Positions 16,674-24,266 of a stretch of 64,000 nt of DNA are shown here, piece by piece. Origin of the DNA: Solirubrum puertoriconensis (GTDB taxonomy: Bacteria > Bacteroidota > Bacteroidia > Cytophagales > Hymenobacteraceae); contig NZ_LNAL01000006.1 in the NCBI RefSeq assembly GCF_001483135.1, positions 558,003 to 622,002 of the forward strand, given 5' to 3'. The notes beneath the pieces were generated by a model that saw only the letters and a program-made list of their open reading frames with translations, did not search any database and was not told the origin of the DNA. The position numbers and the translations under genes are program-made. The first letter of the stretch is position 1, and every line of letters starts with the position of its first letter.

Positions 16674-17528
16674 TTAGGCAGTGGGCTTTTGGCCGCACAC
16701 AATGCGGGCACCAAAATCAATGGCGGCTTGGTGGTCGGGGTACTTCTGATCTACCAGCTCCAGCACCTCGCTTTTGATCTTGGCCTGGGTGCTGCCATCG
16801 GCTTTGCTCATGGCGGCCACTACGGGGGCCGCTACTTCGTTCATAAACGTCCAGTAGTTGTCGCGGCTACCGGCCCGAAGCTTACCGGTAACTTCCTGCT
16901 CGCTGATATTTACCAGCCCGGCTTGCTTAAGGATATCGGCCAGCATACCTGGATTGCCGCACCTGAACATGCCCGGCGCGCCAGGCGGCGGTGCCGGCAG
17001 CTGCATGTTTTTGTTGATGGTACCCATAATCATCGTCACCCAGGGGTTTTGCTCGGGCCTGCCCCACACAGCGGCGGCAATGCGCCCGCCGGGCTTCAGC
17101 ACCCGTCGCATTTCCTGCGCGGCCAGCTGCATATCGGGAAAGAACATAAAGCCCATGCGGCAGCTAACGGCATCGAATGTGTTGTCGGCAAAGGGCAGCT
17201 CGCACACGTCGCACGCCACGGTTTCGTAATTGCGAATGCCGCGTTTGGCGGCGTTGTCGCGGGCTACTTCCAACATGCCTTCGGCCAGGTCGGTAATTAC
17301 CACGTGGCCATCCTTCACCATTTTGGCTATGGTAAGGCCTGGCTCCCCCGTACCGGCGGCAATATCCAGCACTACATCGGTGCTGCGGAGTTGCAAAGCG
17401 CTGATGATTTCGTCGCCCATGGGCTTAAGCCAGTTCATGGTAAAATCGTCCCACTTGCGCCAGCCTGGCGAAAACTTGTTCCAGGTTTCCTTCTGCTGTT
17501 CCCTGATTTGTTCCAGTTGAGCTTCCAT
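16674..17528 (-). CDS. Class I SAM-dependent methyltransferase (UbiE/COQ5-like)
   Basis: The 284-residue protein has a canonical Rossmann methyltransferase core: motif I VVLDIAAGTGEPG near 52-64, post-I ITDLAEGMLEVAR, motif II NTFDAVSCRMGFMFF and motif III MRRVLKPGGRIA. The N-terminal helix (EQQKETWNKFSPGWRKWDD) is typical of methyltransferases that act on small hydrophobic substrates. It is not MenG by length or context, although the men genes are only about 2 kb away. The substrate cannot be determined. Neighbours face the same way but spacing is about 200 bases, so it is likely transcribed alone. Confidence 0.85.
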   Translation of the reverse strand: MEAQLEQIREQQKETWNKFSPGWRKWDDFTMNWLKPMGDEIISALQLRSTDVVLDIAAGTGEPGLTIAKMVKDGHVVITDLAEGMLEVARDNAAKRGIRNYETVACDVCELPFADNTFDAVSCRMGFMFFPDMQLAAQEMRRVLKPGGRIAAAVWGRPEQNPWVTMIMGTINKNMQLPAPPPGAPGMFRCGNPGMLADILKQAGLVNISEQEVTGKLRAGSRDNYWTFMNEVAAPVVAAMSKADGSTQAKIKSEVLELVDQKYPDHQAAIDFGARIVCGQKPTA

Positions 17529-17726
17529 GGAGTGTGGCTGTTAAAGGTTGGGGAAGTTTAGGTCCACTGATCCAGGTATAAGATCTTATCTGCCAGCACG
17601 AAGCGCAATCACATAAACATGCGAGCGGGCCGCCGTAGCCTCAGCCACTTCAGCCAAAAACAAAGCCCACGCACCTTGCAGTTATGAACTCCGAGAAGCA
17701 ACGCCGCGAAAGCGACCTAGGGCAGC

Positions 17727-18311
17727 TTACGCCCTGATGGGCTCCGGTGCGTCCTTTAGATGCTCATACTTACCAAGCAGCTTGCCTAGGTGGTAGGTGG
17801 CCGGAATGATGGTTTTCTTCACAAACCCCGGAATCTCGGGCAGGTCGTATTCCGAGGCGTAGCGTTGCATCAGGTAAGCCCCGTCGAAACGCTCGGGCTC
17901 GGCGGTGCCGGTTTTGTTTTGGGCCGCGTAAATGGCCGACAAGAAAAACACGATGGTGTTGGCTGGCTTGATCCAACCTTCGCAGTGCAACACGTCGTCG
18001 CCGGCGTTCCAGAAGCGGTGGGGCGTGCCCCGCTCAAACAGCACCGTTTCGCCAGGGCCGGCATACTGCTTCGGCTGCCCCAGCACTTGGTAGCCAATGC
18101 GGCCTTCCAGTACCGTCAGCAATTCATCTTGCAGCCAGTGGGTGTGCATAACCGGGCCATGGCCAGGCTGCACAAAATTCTCTACCAGCACTCGGTCGCC
18201 GTCGGGTTCGGGCTGTACTCGTTGGAAGATGATTTTTTCGCCGATGCAGTTCTCGATGACGTGCGGGTACGTGATGTTCATCGGGGGTAAAAAGGTAATG
18301 GGTTGTACCAT
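17727..18311 (-). CDS. Cupin-domain protein
   Basis: The 194-residue protein has one cupin barrel at about 40-110: motif 1 GHGPVMHTHWLQDELLTVLEG (in the pattern G..H.H...E....EG) and motif 2 PGETVLFERGTPHRFWNAG. The His/Glu residues would bind one metal ion. The rest is helical (residues 120-190), longer than a simple cupin. The start at 18311 gives MVQPITF; an ATG at 18281 (MNITYPHVIE) is an equally good alternative. No enzyme activity can be assigned. It is not obviously part of an operon. Confidence 0.8.
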   Translation of the reverse strand: MVQPITFLPPMNITYPHVIENCIGEKIIFQRVQPEPDGDRVLVENFVQPGHGPVMHTHWLQDELLTVLEGRIGYQVLGQPKQYAGPGETVLFERGTPHRFWNAGDDVLHCEGWIKPANTIVFFLSAIYAAQNKTGTAEPERFDGAYLMQRYASEYDLPEIPGFVKKTIIPATYHLGKLLGKYEHLKDAPEPIRA

Positions 18312-18472
18312 GCCAACACCGCCGAGAGCATACTGCGTATACGTTGTGCTTCAGTAGGTTAGCTTGATGCAAAGGTGCCAGGCTTTGTTGCCTGTATCAA
18401 TCGCATAAGTATGTGGCTACGTGCTCGTTGAGCTGACGACAACGCTCGGCACTAACTTAACCGAGCAAACAA

Positions 18473-18506
18473 AAAGGCCCGCCCAACTTCGGTTGGGCGG
18501 GCCTTT
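18473..18506 (-). terminator. Rho-independent terminator of the DUF6370 gene
   Basis: Perfect 15-bp stem, AAAGGCCCGCCCAAC (18473-18487) and complement (18492-18506) with a TTCG loop; on the minus strand it is followed by TTTTTGTTT. Confidence 0.85.
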
Positions 18507-18603
18507 GCTAGGCCTAGGTGGCGTGAGGTTAAGCTGAGGAAATAAACAGAGTTGCCTCGTTGGTTTGCTTTAATAGGTAATGCAGCAGAGCACTGGGTCT
18601 GGC

Positions 18604-18936
18604 TTATCGGCCGGTTGCTACCGAATCGGGGAGCAGCCGGAATGAGGTAGCCACAAAACGGCTTTTAACCACCTTTCCGCTGACCTCGGCTCGCCGGATG
18701 GCGTTGCAAAGCCCATCGTTAGCGTGGGCGTCGCCGTGCGAGTCGATAGAGGTGCCATCAACGAAATATGCTTTGTCTCCGATACGAACGGCCAAGTCGC
18801 AGCCCTTGCCGGGCAGCCCTAGGCGGCATTGCCCGCACGATGCTTCTACCACCTGCTTGGCCGGTGCCGGCGTGGTTTGGCCTAGGGCCGGAGCTGCAAG
18901 CCCAGCCAACAACGGAAGAAATGCCAACAGCTTCAT
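18604..18936 (-). CDS. DUF6370-like exported Cys-rich protein
   Basis: The 110-residue product has a signal peptide (MKLLAFLPLLAGLAAPALGQ) and a compact domain starting ASCGQCRLGLPGKGCDLAVR, with Cys in CGQC and GKGCDL and a later GLCNAIR. This Cys pattern with the IGDKAYFVDGT strand matches DUF6370, periplasmic proteins of unknown function that resemble metal-binding or redox modules. ATG 18936 is chosen because the longer frame to 18996 runs through the menB terminator hairpin. Located in the periplasm or membrane; role unknown. Confidence 0.78.
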   Translation of the reverse strand: MKLLAFLPLLAGLAAPALGQTTPAPAKQVVEASCGQCRLGLPGKGCDLAVRIGDKAYFVDGTSIDSHGDAHANDGLCNAIRRAEVSGKVVKSRFVATSFRLLPDSVATGR

Positions 18937-18982
18937 GGGAGCAGGAGAAATAGGCCGAAGTACAAAGTACGTGTGAAAAGCC

Positions 18983-19018
18983 AAAAAGGCCCGCACAACG
19001 CAGGTGTGGGGGCCTTTG
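18983..19018 (-). terminator. Terminator downstream of menB
   Basis: AAAGGCCCGCACA and TGTGGGGGCCTTT pair with one mismatch; the minus-strand transcript ends in TTTTTGG. It lies 23-58 bases after the menB stop. Confidence 0.7.
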
Positions 19019-19040
19019 CGGTGCCCAGGTGGCGCAAGGC

Positions 19041-19865
19041 TTAGGGGAATTTGGGGTACTTCGAGAAGTCGGGCTTACGCTTCTCCATAAAGGCATTTTT
19101 GCCCTCTTTGGCTTCCTCCGAAAGGTAGTACAGCAGCGTGGCGTTGCCGGCCAACTCCTGAATACCAGCTTGGCCATCGAGTTCGGCGTTGAACGACGAC
19201 TTGAGCATGCGCAGCGCCAGCGGGCTTTTCTCCAGCATCTTGAAGCACCACTCCAGGGTGGTGGCCTCCAACTGCTCCAGCGGCACCACTTTGTTCACGA
19301 GGCCCATGTCGAGGGCTTCCTGGGCGTTGTACTGGTCGCAGAGGTACCAGATTTCGCGGGCTTTCTTCTGGCCTACGATGCGGGCCAGGTACGAAGCGCC
19401 GAAGCCACCGTCGAACGAGCCTACTTTCGGGCCGGTTTGGCCAAAGCGGGCGTTTTCGGCGGCAATGCTTAGGTCACACACCACGTGCAGCACGTGGCCG
19501 CCGCCAATGGCCCAACCAGCCACCATAGCCACTACCGGCTTCGGAATGGAGCGGATTTGCTTTTGCAGGTCGAGCACGTTCAGGCGCGGAACGGTGTCCT
19601 CACCCACGTAGCCGCCGTGGCCGCGTACGCTCTGGTCGCCGCCCGAGCAAAAGGCTTGGCCGCCTTCGCCGGTGAGGATGATAACGCCGATGTCGGTGCG
19701 GTTGCGGCAAATGTCCATTGCCTCAATCATCTCCTGCACCGTGAGCGGGGTGAAGGCGTTGTGCACCTGCGGGCGGTTGATGGAGATTTTGGCAATGCCT
19801 TGGTAGTAGCTGAACAGGATTTCCTTGAATTCCTTGATCGGCGTCCAGGTAACTTGCTGGGACAT
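19041..19865 (-). CDS. menB: 1,4-Dihydroxy-2-naphthoyl-CoA synthase
   Basis: The 274-residue enzyme is a crotonase-fold protein with the MenB marks: [18 protein letters not shown] (residues about 69-86), the oxyanion-hole segment [18 protein letters not shown] and [18 protein letters not shown]. It closes the second ring of menaquinone from o-succinylbenzoyl-CoA, made by MenE. The Gly in QTGPK is the residue that in bicarbonate-dependent MenB enzymes leaves room for bicarbonate, as in Escherichia coli. The start is ATG 19865, nine bases after the menD stop, so menD-menB form an operon ended by the terminator at 18983-19018. Confidence 0.95.
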   Translation of the reverse strand: MSQQVTWTPIKEFKEILFSYYQGIAKISINRPQVHNAFTPLTVQEMIEAMDICRNRTDIGVIILTGEGGQAFCSGGDQSVRGHGGYVGEDTVPRLNVLDLQKQIRSIPKPVVAMVAGWAIGGGHVLHVVCDLSIAAENARFGQTGPKVGSFDGGFGASYLARIVGQKKAREIWYLCDQYNAQEALDMGLVNKVVPLEQLEATTLEWCFKMLEKSPLALRMLKSSFNAELDGQAGIQELAGNATLLYYLSEEAKEGKNAFMEKRKPDFSKYPKFP

Positions 19866-19874
19866 AGAAGAAAA

Positions 19875-21716
19875 TTAAGCAGAGAAAGCACGGCGCACGG
19901 CCGCACGGTATTGTTCGAAGAAGGCCGCGTTGGTGGCCGAATCGGTAGTGATTTCGAGCACAGCGGCGTTGCCTTTCTTAGTGGGCGCAAAGAAAACCGG
20001 CAACGCCTTATCTAGTTCGGCAAAGGTGCGGGCGGTGTAGTAACCTAGGCCAAAATCGCGGGCCGTGTTTTCGGCCGTCAGCTGCTGGCGTGTCTCGAAG
20101 AACTCCTCCAGCTCGGGCTGCTGCCGCGGCCCGTCAATCAGCCGGAAAATGCCGCCCGCATGGTTGTTGATGAGGATGATCTTGAGGTTAGGCGTGGGGT
20201 AGTTGTGCCAAAACGCGTTGCGGTCGTAGAAAAACGCCACGTCGCCGGTAAGGAGCACCACCGGGCGCTCGGGGTTGGCGAGGGCCGCGCCCACGGCCGT
20301 GGAATTGCAGCCATCGATGCCGCTGGTACCGCGGTTGGCAAATACCTCAATTGCGCGCTCGGCCGGCACACCTAGGATGTTGGCGTAGCGCACGGCCATG
20401 CTGTTGGCCAAGTGCAGCGCGGCGCGGTCGGGCAGCTGCTGCAGAGCGCGGTAAATAGCCGTAAACTCGTTGAACGGCTGCTGCGACTGCTGCATGAACT
20501 CCGCCAGAAACTGAGTAGCCCAGCCGTTGGCACGTTGCCAAGGCGTGCTGAACGCATCCTTGGGCGCCGCGGCTTCGTCGCGGGCCGAGCCGGGGCCTTG
20601 CCACGTAAGGCGGGGAGGTTTGCTGCCACCCATAGCAGTAGCCAACTCGGCTTCGGTAGTTTTGGGTTGATCAGCCAACAGCGCCTCGAAAAAGGCAGCT
20701 GGCTCCATGCGGATAATGCGCGTGAGCGAGCGGAACGTGTCGGCCACGGCGCCGGCTTGCTGCACGTGCCAGTGTTGCTGCGGAGCGTAGTCGCGCAGGT
20801 AATTTTTAAGGGCCTTCGAGATGAGCGACTGCCCAAAGGTGATGAGCAGCTCGGGGCGCAAGGCTTCCTTTAGTCCTTGCTCCGGCACAGCCATAAACAC
20901 GTCCTGCCGACCTAGGGGCGCGGAGCGCACGTCGTAGTCGGAGCCCACGGGTAAGTGCACGTTGGCAATCAGGTCGCCCACCACAGGAATTTGGTAAGCC
21001 GCACCTAGGCGGCGCAGCGCCAGCAGCAAAGGCTCGTCGGCGGGGTGCTGGCCGGCTACGATAAGCACGCGCTTGGTTTGGCGCAGCTGCGTGCGCAGCA
21101 CCTCCAGCTCGCCAGCGGGCAGTTGCGGCGCGCCGGCCACCTCGCGGTTGATCTTAACGGCCTCGTACTTGATTTCCTCGCCCGCGGCCGGGTAAAAAGG
21201 CTCGCGCAACGGCACGTTCACCTGCACCGGGCCCTGCGGAAACTCCTGCGCTAGGTTGATAGCTTCGTTTACCAACCGTGTGGCGTGCCACTCTGCATCG
21301 CGGTGCGCGAAATCGACGGGCAACTCAAAGGCCGCCTTGGCGTGGCGCCCGTACAAGTTGGTCTGCCGAATGGTCTGGCCGTCGAGTTGATCAATCCACT
21401 CCGGCGGGCGGTCGGCCGTGAATACCACCAAGGGCACCCGCTGAAAGTAGGCCTCGGCCACGGCCGGCGCGTAGTTCAGGCCTGCCGTGCCCGAGGTGCA
21501 TACCAGCGCCACCGGCCGCCCTTGCGCCTGGGCCAGCCCTAGGCCAACAAAAGCCGCAGCGCGCTCATCGGGCACCACGCGCACGCGCAGCTCGGGGTGG
21601 CGGGCAAAGGCAATGGTAAGCGGCGCCGAGCGCGAACCGGGCGACAACACCACATCGGTGATGCCGTGCTGGGCACAGATCTCGGCGATGTTGTGGATGG
21701 GCTGGAGCGTTGACAA
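19875..21716 (-). CDS. menD: 2-Succinyl-5-enolpyruvyl-6-hydroxy-3-cyclohexene-1-carboxylate synthase
   Basis: The 613-residue protein is a thiamine-diphosphate enzyme. The N-terminal PYR domain has DVVLSPGSRSAPLTIAFARH near 20-40 and a Glu/Arg-rich GLG loop; the C-terminal PP domain has ANRGTSGIDGCNSTAVGAA and the diphosphate-Mg motif GDVAFFYDRNAFWHN. It adds alpha-ketoglutarate to isochorismate. The start codon appears to be TTG at 21716; a TACCTTTG promoter element sits just upstream at 21740-21747, leaving a leader of about 17 bases and no room for an earlier ATG. Some length beyond the usual 550-560 residues comes from an insert at about 360-410. Confidence 0.94.
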   Translation of the reverse strand: MSTLQPIHNIAEICAQHGITDVVLSPGSRSAPLTIAFARHPELRVRVVPDERAAAFVGLGLAQAQGRPVALVCTSGTAGLNYAPAVAEAYFQRVPLVVFTADRPPEWIDQLDGQTIRQTNLYGRHAKAAFELPVDFAHRDAEWHATRLVNEAINLAQEFPQGPVQVNVPLREPFYPAAGEEIKYEAVKINREVAGAPQLPAGELEVLRTQLRQTKRVLIVAGQHPADEPLLLALRRLGAAYQIPVVGDLIANVHLPVGSDYDVRSAPLGRQDVFMAVPEQGLKEALRPELLITFGQSLISKALKNYLRDYAPQQHWHVQQAGAVADTFRSLTRIIRMEPAAFFEALLADQPKTTEAELATAMGGSKPPRLTWQGPGSARDEAAAPKDAFSTPWQRANGWATQFLAEFMQQSQQPFNEFTAIYRALQQLPDRAALHLANSMAVRYANILGVPAERAIEVFANRGTSGIDGCNSTAVGAALANPERPVVLLTGDVAFFYDRNAFWHNYPTPNLKIILINNHAGGIFRLIDGPRQQPELEEFFETRQQLTAENTARDFGLGYYTARTFAELDKALPVFFAPTKKGNAAVLEITTDSATNAAFFEQYRAAVRRAFSA

Positions 21717-21739
21717 AGGCAGAATGCAGTTTGGCGCGG

Positions 21740-21747
21740 CAAAGGTA
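21740..21747 (-). promoter_or_regulatory. -7 element (TACCTTTG) of menD-menB
   Basis: The minus strand reads TACCTTTG, matching TAnnTTTG, 24 bases upstream of the menD start. It indicates that menD-menB have their own promoter separate from menF. Confidence 0.6.
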
Positions 21748-21836
21748 AACCGCTGACTTTACTGATTCCGCTGCTTACGCAGATTCAGCCGTTGCGGTCA
21801 GCTTACCACCTAGGGGCCAGGCGCATGAAGATGCAG

Positions 21837-23045
21837 CTAGGCATCCAGTACCGAGCCTACGGTGCGCAGCTTCAACTCCGTCTCCTGCCACTCGCGGCTT
21901 GGGTCCGATTCGGACGTGAGGCCCGTGCCGGCGTACAGAATGGCCTCGGTGGGCCGCAGCTGCATGCAGCGCAGGTTCACGAACAGCCGCGAAATGCCCG
22001 GCGTAGGCAGGTTTACCGGACCTAGGAAACCGCTGTAATACGTGCGGTCGTAGCCTTCGTGGCGCTGCAAAAAGCTGAGCGCCGCCTCGCGAGGCATGCC
22101 GCCTACGGCCGAGGTGGGGTGCAACAGGCGCAGCATATCGGTGCCCAGCGTCGGGAAACGGTTGCGCTTCAGATCGACGCGGAAGTCGGTGCGCAGGTGC
22201 AGCAGGTTGCCAGCGGCCACCGTGCGCGGGCCGGTTTCGTCGTAATCGCGCAGGCGCAGTTGCTTGAAGCAGCCCACAATATAGCGCGCCACTAACGCTT
22301 GCTCCTCAATGTCTTTCTGGCGCCACACAGCCGTTTGCGCGGTCATTTCTTCCGTGATGGGCTGTGTACCCGCCAAGGCCATGGTACGGAACTCCGAACC
22401 ATCAATCTCCACCAGAATTTCGGGCGTGGCGCCCAACCAAGTGCCCGCCTGCGGCGCACTCACCAGCGACACAAACGCCCTAAGGTGCTGGCGGCAAAGC
22501 GCATCAAAAGCACCTAGGGCATCGAAGCCAGCGGGCAGCGGCCGGCGCGCCGCGCGGCTCGATACTACCTTCACTACCTCGCCCGCCCGAATGGCAGCCA
22601 CGCCGCGTGCTACTAAGGCTTCGTAGGTTTCGCGGTCGGCAGTATTGGGCAGGGGTTGGGGGCTTACGTGCCACGGTAACTCTTCGGGCGCGGTGGTATC
22701 GTGCAATACGCGTTGCACGGCAGCGGCGGCTTCGGCCGGCAGGGCATGCGAAAGCGTTAGCTGTTGGCCGGCCGAGAGGTCGAGCACGGCATCGGCAGGC
22801 AGCAGCATGGCCTCGGCCGTGTCGCTGTCCTGAAAAGGATAAAAGGCAAAACCGGCTTGCGCCGTGGGCTCGAGCGAAGGCGGCAAACCCGATAGGTGCA
22901 GGGGACGCAGGCTGAGCAACAGCACGGGGGCCGCGGCGTTGGGCAGGCGCCACAACGCCACCGAGCCGCCGTGGCGCAAAGCCAGCGCTGCTAGCCGGCG
23001 CACGGTGGCGTGCGCAACTGTTTCGGCTACCGCGGGGCTGCTCAC
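21837..23045 (-). CDS. menF: Isochorismate synthase (chorismate-binding enzyme)
   Basis: The 402-residue protein has the C-terminal chorismate-utilising domain: KVVSSRAARRPLP near 155-168, GTWLGATPEILVEIDG, MALAGTQPI, the LLHLRTDFR segment, and the end HPTSAVGGMPREAALSFLQRHEGYDR with YYSGFLGPV. It converts chorismate into isochorismate, the entry step to menaquinone. The start is GTG 23045, overlapping the stop of the upstream hotdog gene by four bases (GTGA), so the two are translationally coupled. The N-terminal 130 residues are poorly conserved, as in other MenF/EntC proteins. EntC-like function for a siderophore is less likely given menD and menB next door. Confidence 0.93.
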   Translation of the reverse strand: MSSPAVAETVAHATVRRLAALALRHGGSVALWRLPNAAAPVLLLSLRPLHLSGLPPSLEPTAQAGFAFYPFQDSDTAEAMLLPADAVLDLSAGQQLTLSHALPAEAAAAVQRVLHDTTAPEELPWHVSPQPLPNTADRETYEALVARGVAAIRAGEVVKVVSSRAARRPLPAGFDALGAFDALCRQHLRAFVSLVSAPQAGTWLGATPEILVEIDGSEFRTMALAGTQPITEEMTAQTAVWRQKDIEEQALVARYIVGCFKQLRLRDYDETGPRTVAAGNLLHLRTDFRVDLKRNRFPTLGTDMLRLLHPTSAVGGMPREAALSFLQRHEGYDRTYYSGFLGPVNLPTPGISRLFVNLRCMQLRPTEAILYAGTGLTSESDPSREWQETELKLRTVGSVLDA

Positions 23046-23488
23046 GATTGCGGAGCTTTAGCGGCCGGCAAGTCAATCACGGCCATAGTTATGCGGCTGA
23101 TGCACACCAGGGCGTCGGTTTCTTCGTGCCGAATTTTTATTTCCCACACCTGCGTGGAGCGGCCCACGTGGATGGCTTCGGCGCGACCCACTACGTAACC
23201 CGAGCGCACCCCCTTGAGGTGATTGGCGTTGATTTCCAACCCCACACAAGCCTGCCGCGTACGGTCTACTTGCAGCACTGCGCCAATACTACCCAGCGTT
23301 TCGGCCAAGGCTACCGAGGCGCCGCCGTGGAGCAGCCCCATGGGCTGGTGCGTGCGGTGGTCAACGGGCATCCGGCCTTCAATCATTCGCTCGCCCACCG
23401 CCGTGAGCTCAATGCCAAGGGTTTCGCCCATGGTGTTGCGGCACCACGCGTTGAGTTCGACAAGGGTAGGGAAGGAAGCAGGCAGCAT
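23042..23488 (-). CDS. Hotdog-fold thioesterase (PaaI/MenI-like)
   Basis: The 148-residue protein has a hotdog domain with the HGGASVALAETLGS signature near 54-67 (catalytic Glu in ALAET) and the GLEINANHLKGVRSGYV strand that lines the CoA site. It is coupled to menF by a four-base overlap and belongs to a menaquinone cluster, so hydrolysis of 1,4-dihydroxy-2-naphthoyl-CoA (the MenI step) is the best guess. Related 1,4-DHNA-CoA thioesterases have this size and fold. The specific activity is inferred from context. Confidence 0.82.
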   Translation of the reverse strand: MLPASFPTLVELNAWCRNTMGETLGIELTAVGERMIEGRMPVDHRTHQPMGLLHGGASVALAETLGSIGAVLQVDRTRQACVGLEINANHLKGVRSGYVVGRAEAIHVGRSTQVWEIKIRHEETDALVCISRITMAVIDLPAAKAPQS

Positions 23489-23570
23489 CGCGTATCAGCA
23501 AATAGGTGTTCATCGGCCCGCAAGCACTACTTTCGGGCCCTTATTCAGCAAAACTACGCCCCGAAACTGC

Positions 23571-24185
23571 GTGGTCAAGAAAATCTATCTCATTCGCCAC
23601 GGCCAGACGTACTTCAACGTGCGCGGCATTGTGCAGGGCAGCGGCGTCGATGCGCCCCTCAACGAGCAGGGGTTTGCGCAGGCCGCGCAATTCCACAGCG
23701 CCTACCACGATGTACCCTTCGACCGGGTGTACATCTCCACGCTGATGCGCACGCGCCAATCGGTGCAGCCTTTCCTCGACGCTGGTTTGCCCCACGAGCA
23801 GCACCGCGCCCTCGACGAAATCAGCTGGGGCCACCGCGAGGGCACGCGCATTACGCCCGAAGAAGACATCGAGTACCACGGCATCCTGAAAGCCTGGCAA
23901 CGTGGCGAAACCCACCTGGCTTTTGCCGGTGGCGAGAGCCCCGAGCAGGTAGCCGCGCGTCAGAAGCCTTTTATAGAAGAAGTGCTACGCGGCCGCCCCG
24001 ACGAGGAAACCATTTTGGTGTGCATGCACGGCCGCGCCATGCGCGTGCTGCTGTGCCAACTGCTCAATTATCCGCTCAGTGCCATGGACCTTTTCGACCA
24101 TCGTAACCTATGCCTGTACCGAGTGAATTATACGGGCTCCATGTTCAGCGTACGCTCGTATATGGATACGCAGCATTTGGGCTGA
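23571..24185 (+). CDS. Histidine phosphatase family protein (phosphoglycerate mutase-like)
   Basis: The 204-residue protein starts with GTG 23571 (VKKIYLIRHGQT), giving the RHG catalytic motif at residues 9-11 and the second catalytic His in VCMHGRAMRVL. Arg in LMRTRQSVQPF and Glu in LDEISWGHREG complete the phosphate pocket. Members are cytoplasmic phosphatases or mutases of small phospho-compounds; it is too divergent to name as GpmB or CobC. A longer in-frame extension to 23223 runs antisense through the hotdog gene and has no similarity. It is divergent from the menF operon (82-base gap). Confidence 0.88.
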   Translation: MVKKIYLIRHGQTYFNVRGIVQGSGVDAPLNEQGFAQAAQFHSAYHDVPFDRVYISTLMRTRQSVQPFLDAGLPHEQHRALDEISWGHREGTRITPEEDIEYHGILKAWQRGETHLAFAGGESPEQVAARQKPFIEEVLRGRPDEETILVCMHGRAMRVLLCQLLNYPLSAMDLFDHRNLCLYRVNYTGSMFSVRSYMDTQHLG

Positions 24186-24206
24186 CAACGATTGCATAAA
24201 TTCTGG

Positions 24207-24238
24207 TTTGTGCCCGCGAGAAATACGGTCTATTTTTG
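24207..24238 (+). promoter_or_regulatory. Promoter of the PDH E2 gene: -33 TTTG and -7 TATTTTTG
   Basis: TTTG at 24207-24210 and TATTTTTG at 24231-24238 are spaced by 20 bases, the classic Bacteroidota arrangement, 28 bases before the ATG at 24267. Confidence 0.65.
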
Positions 24239-24266
24239 GCGGCTTGAACCCAACTGACGACTTGAA

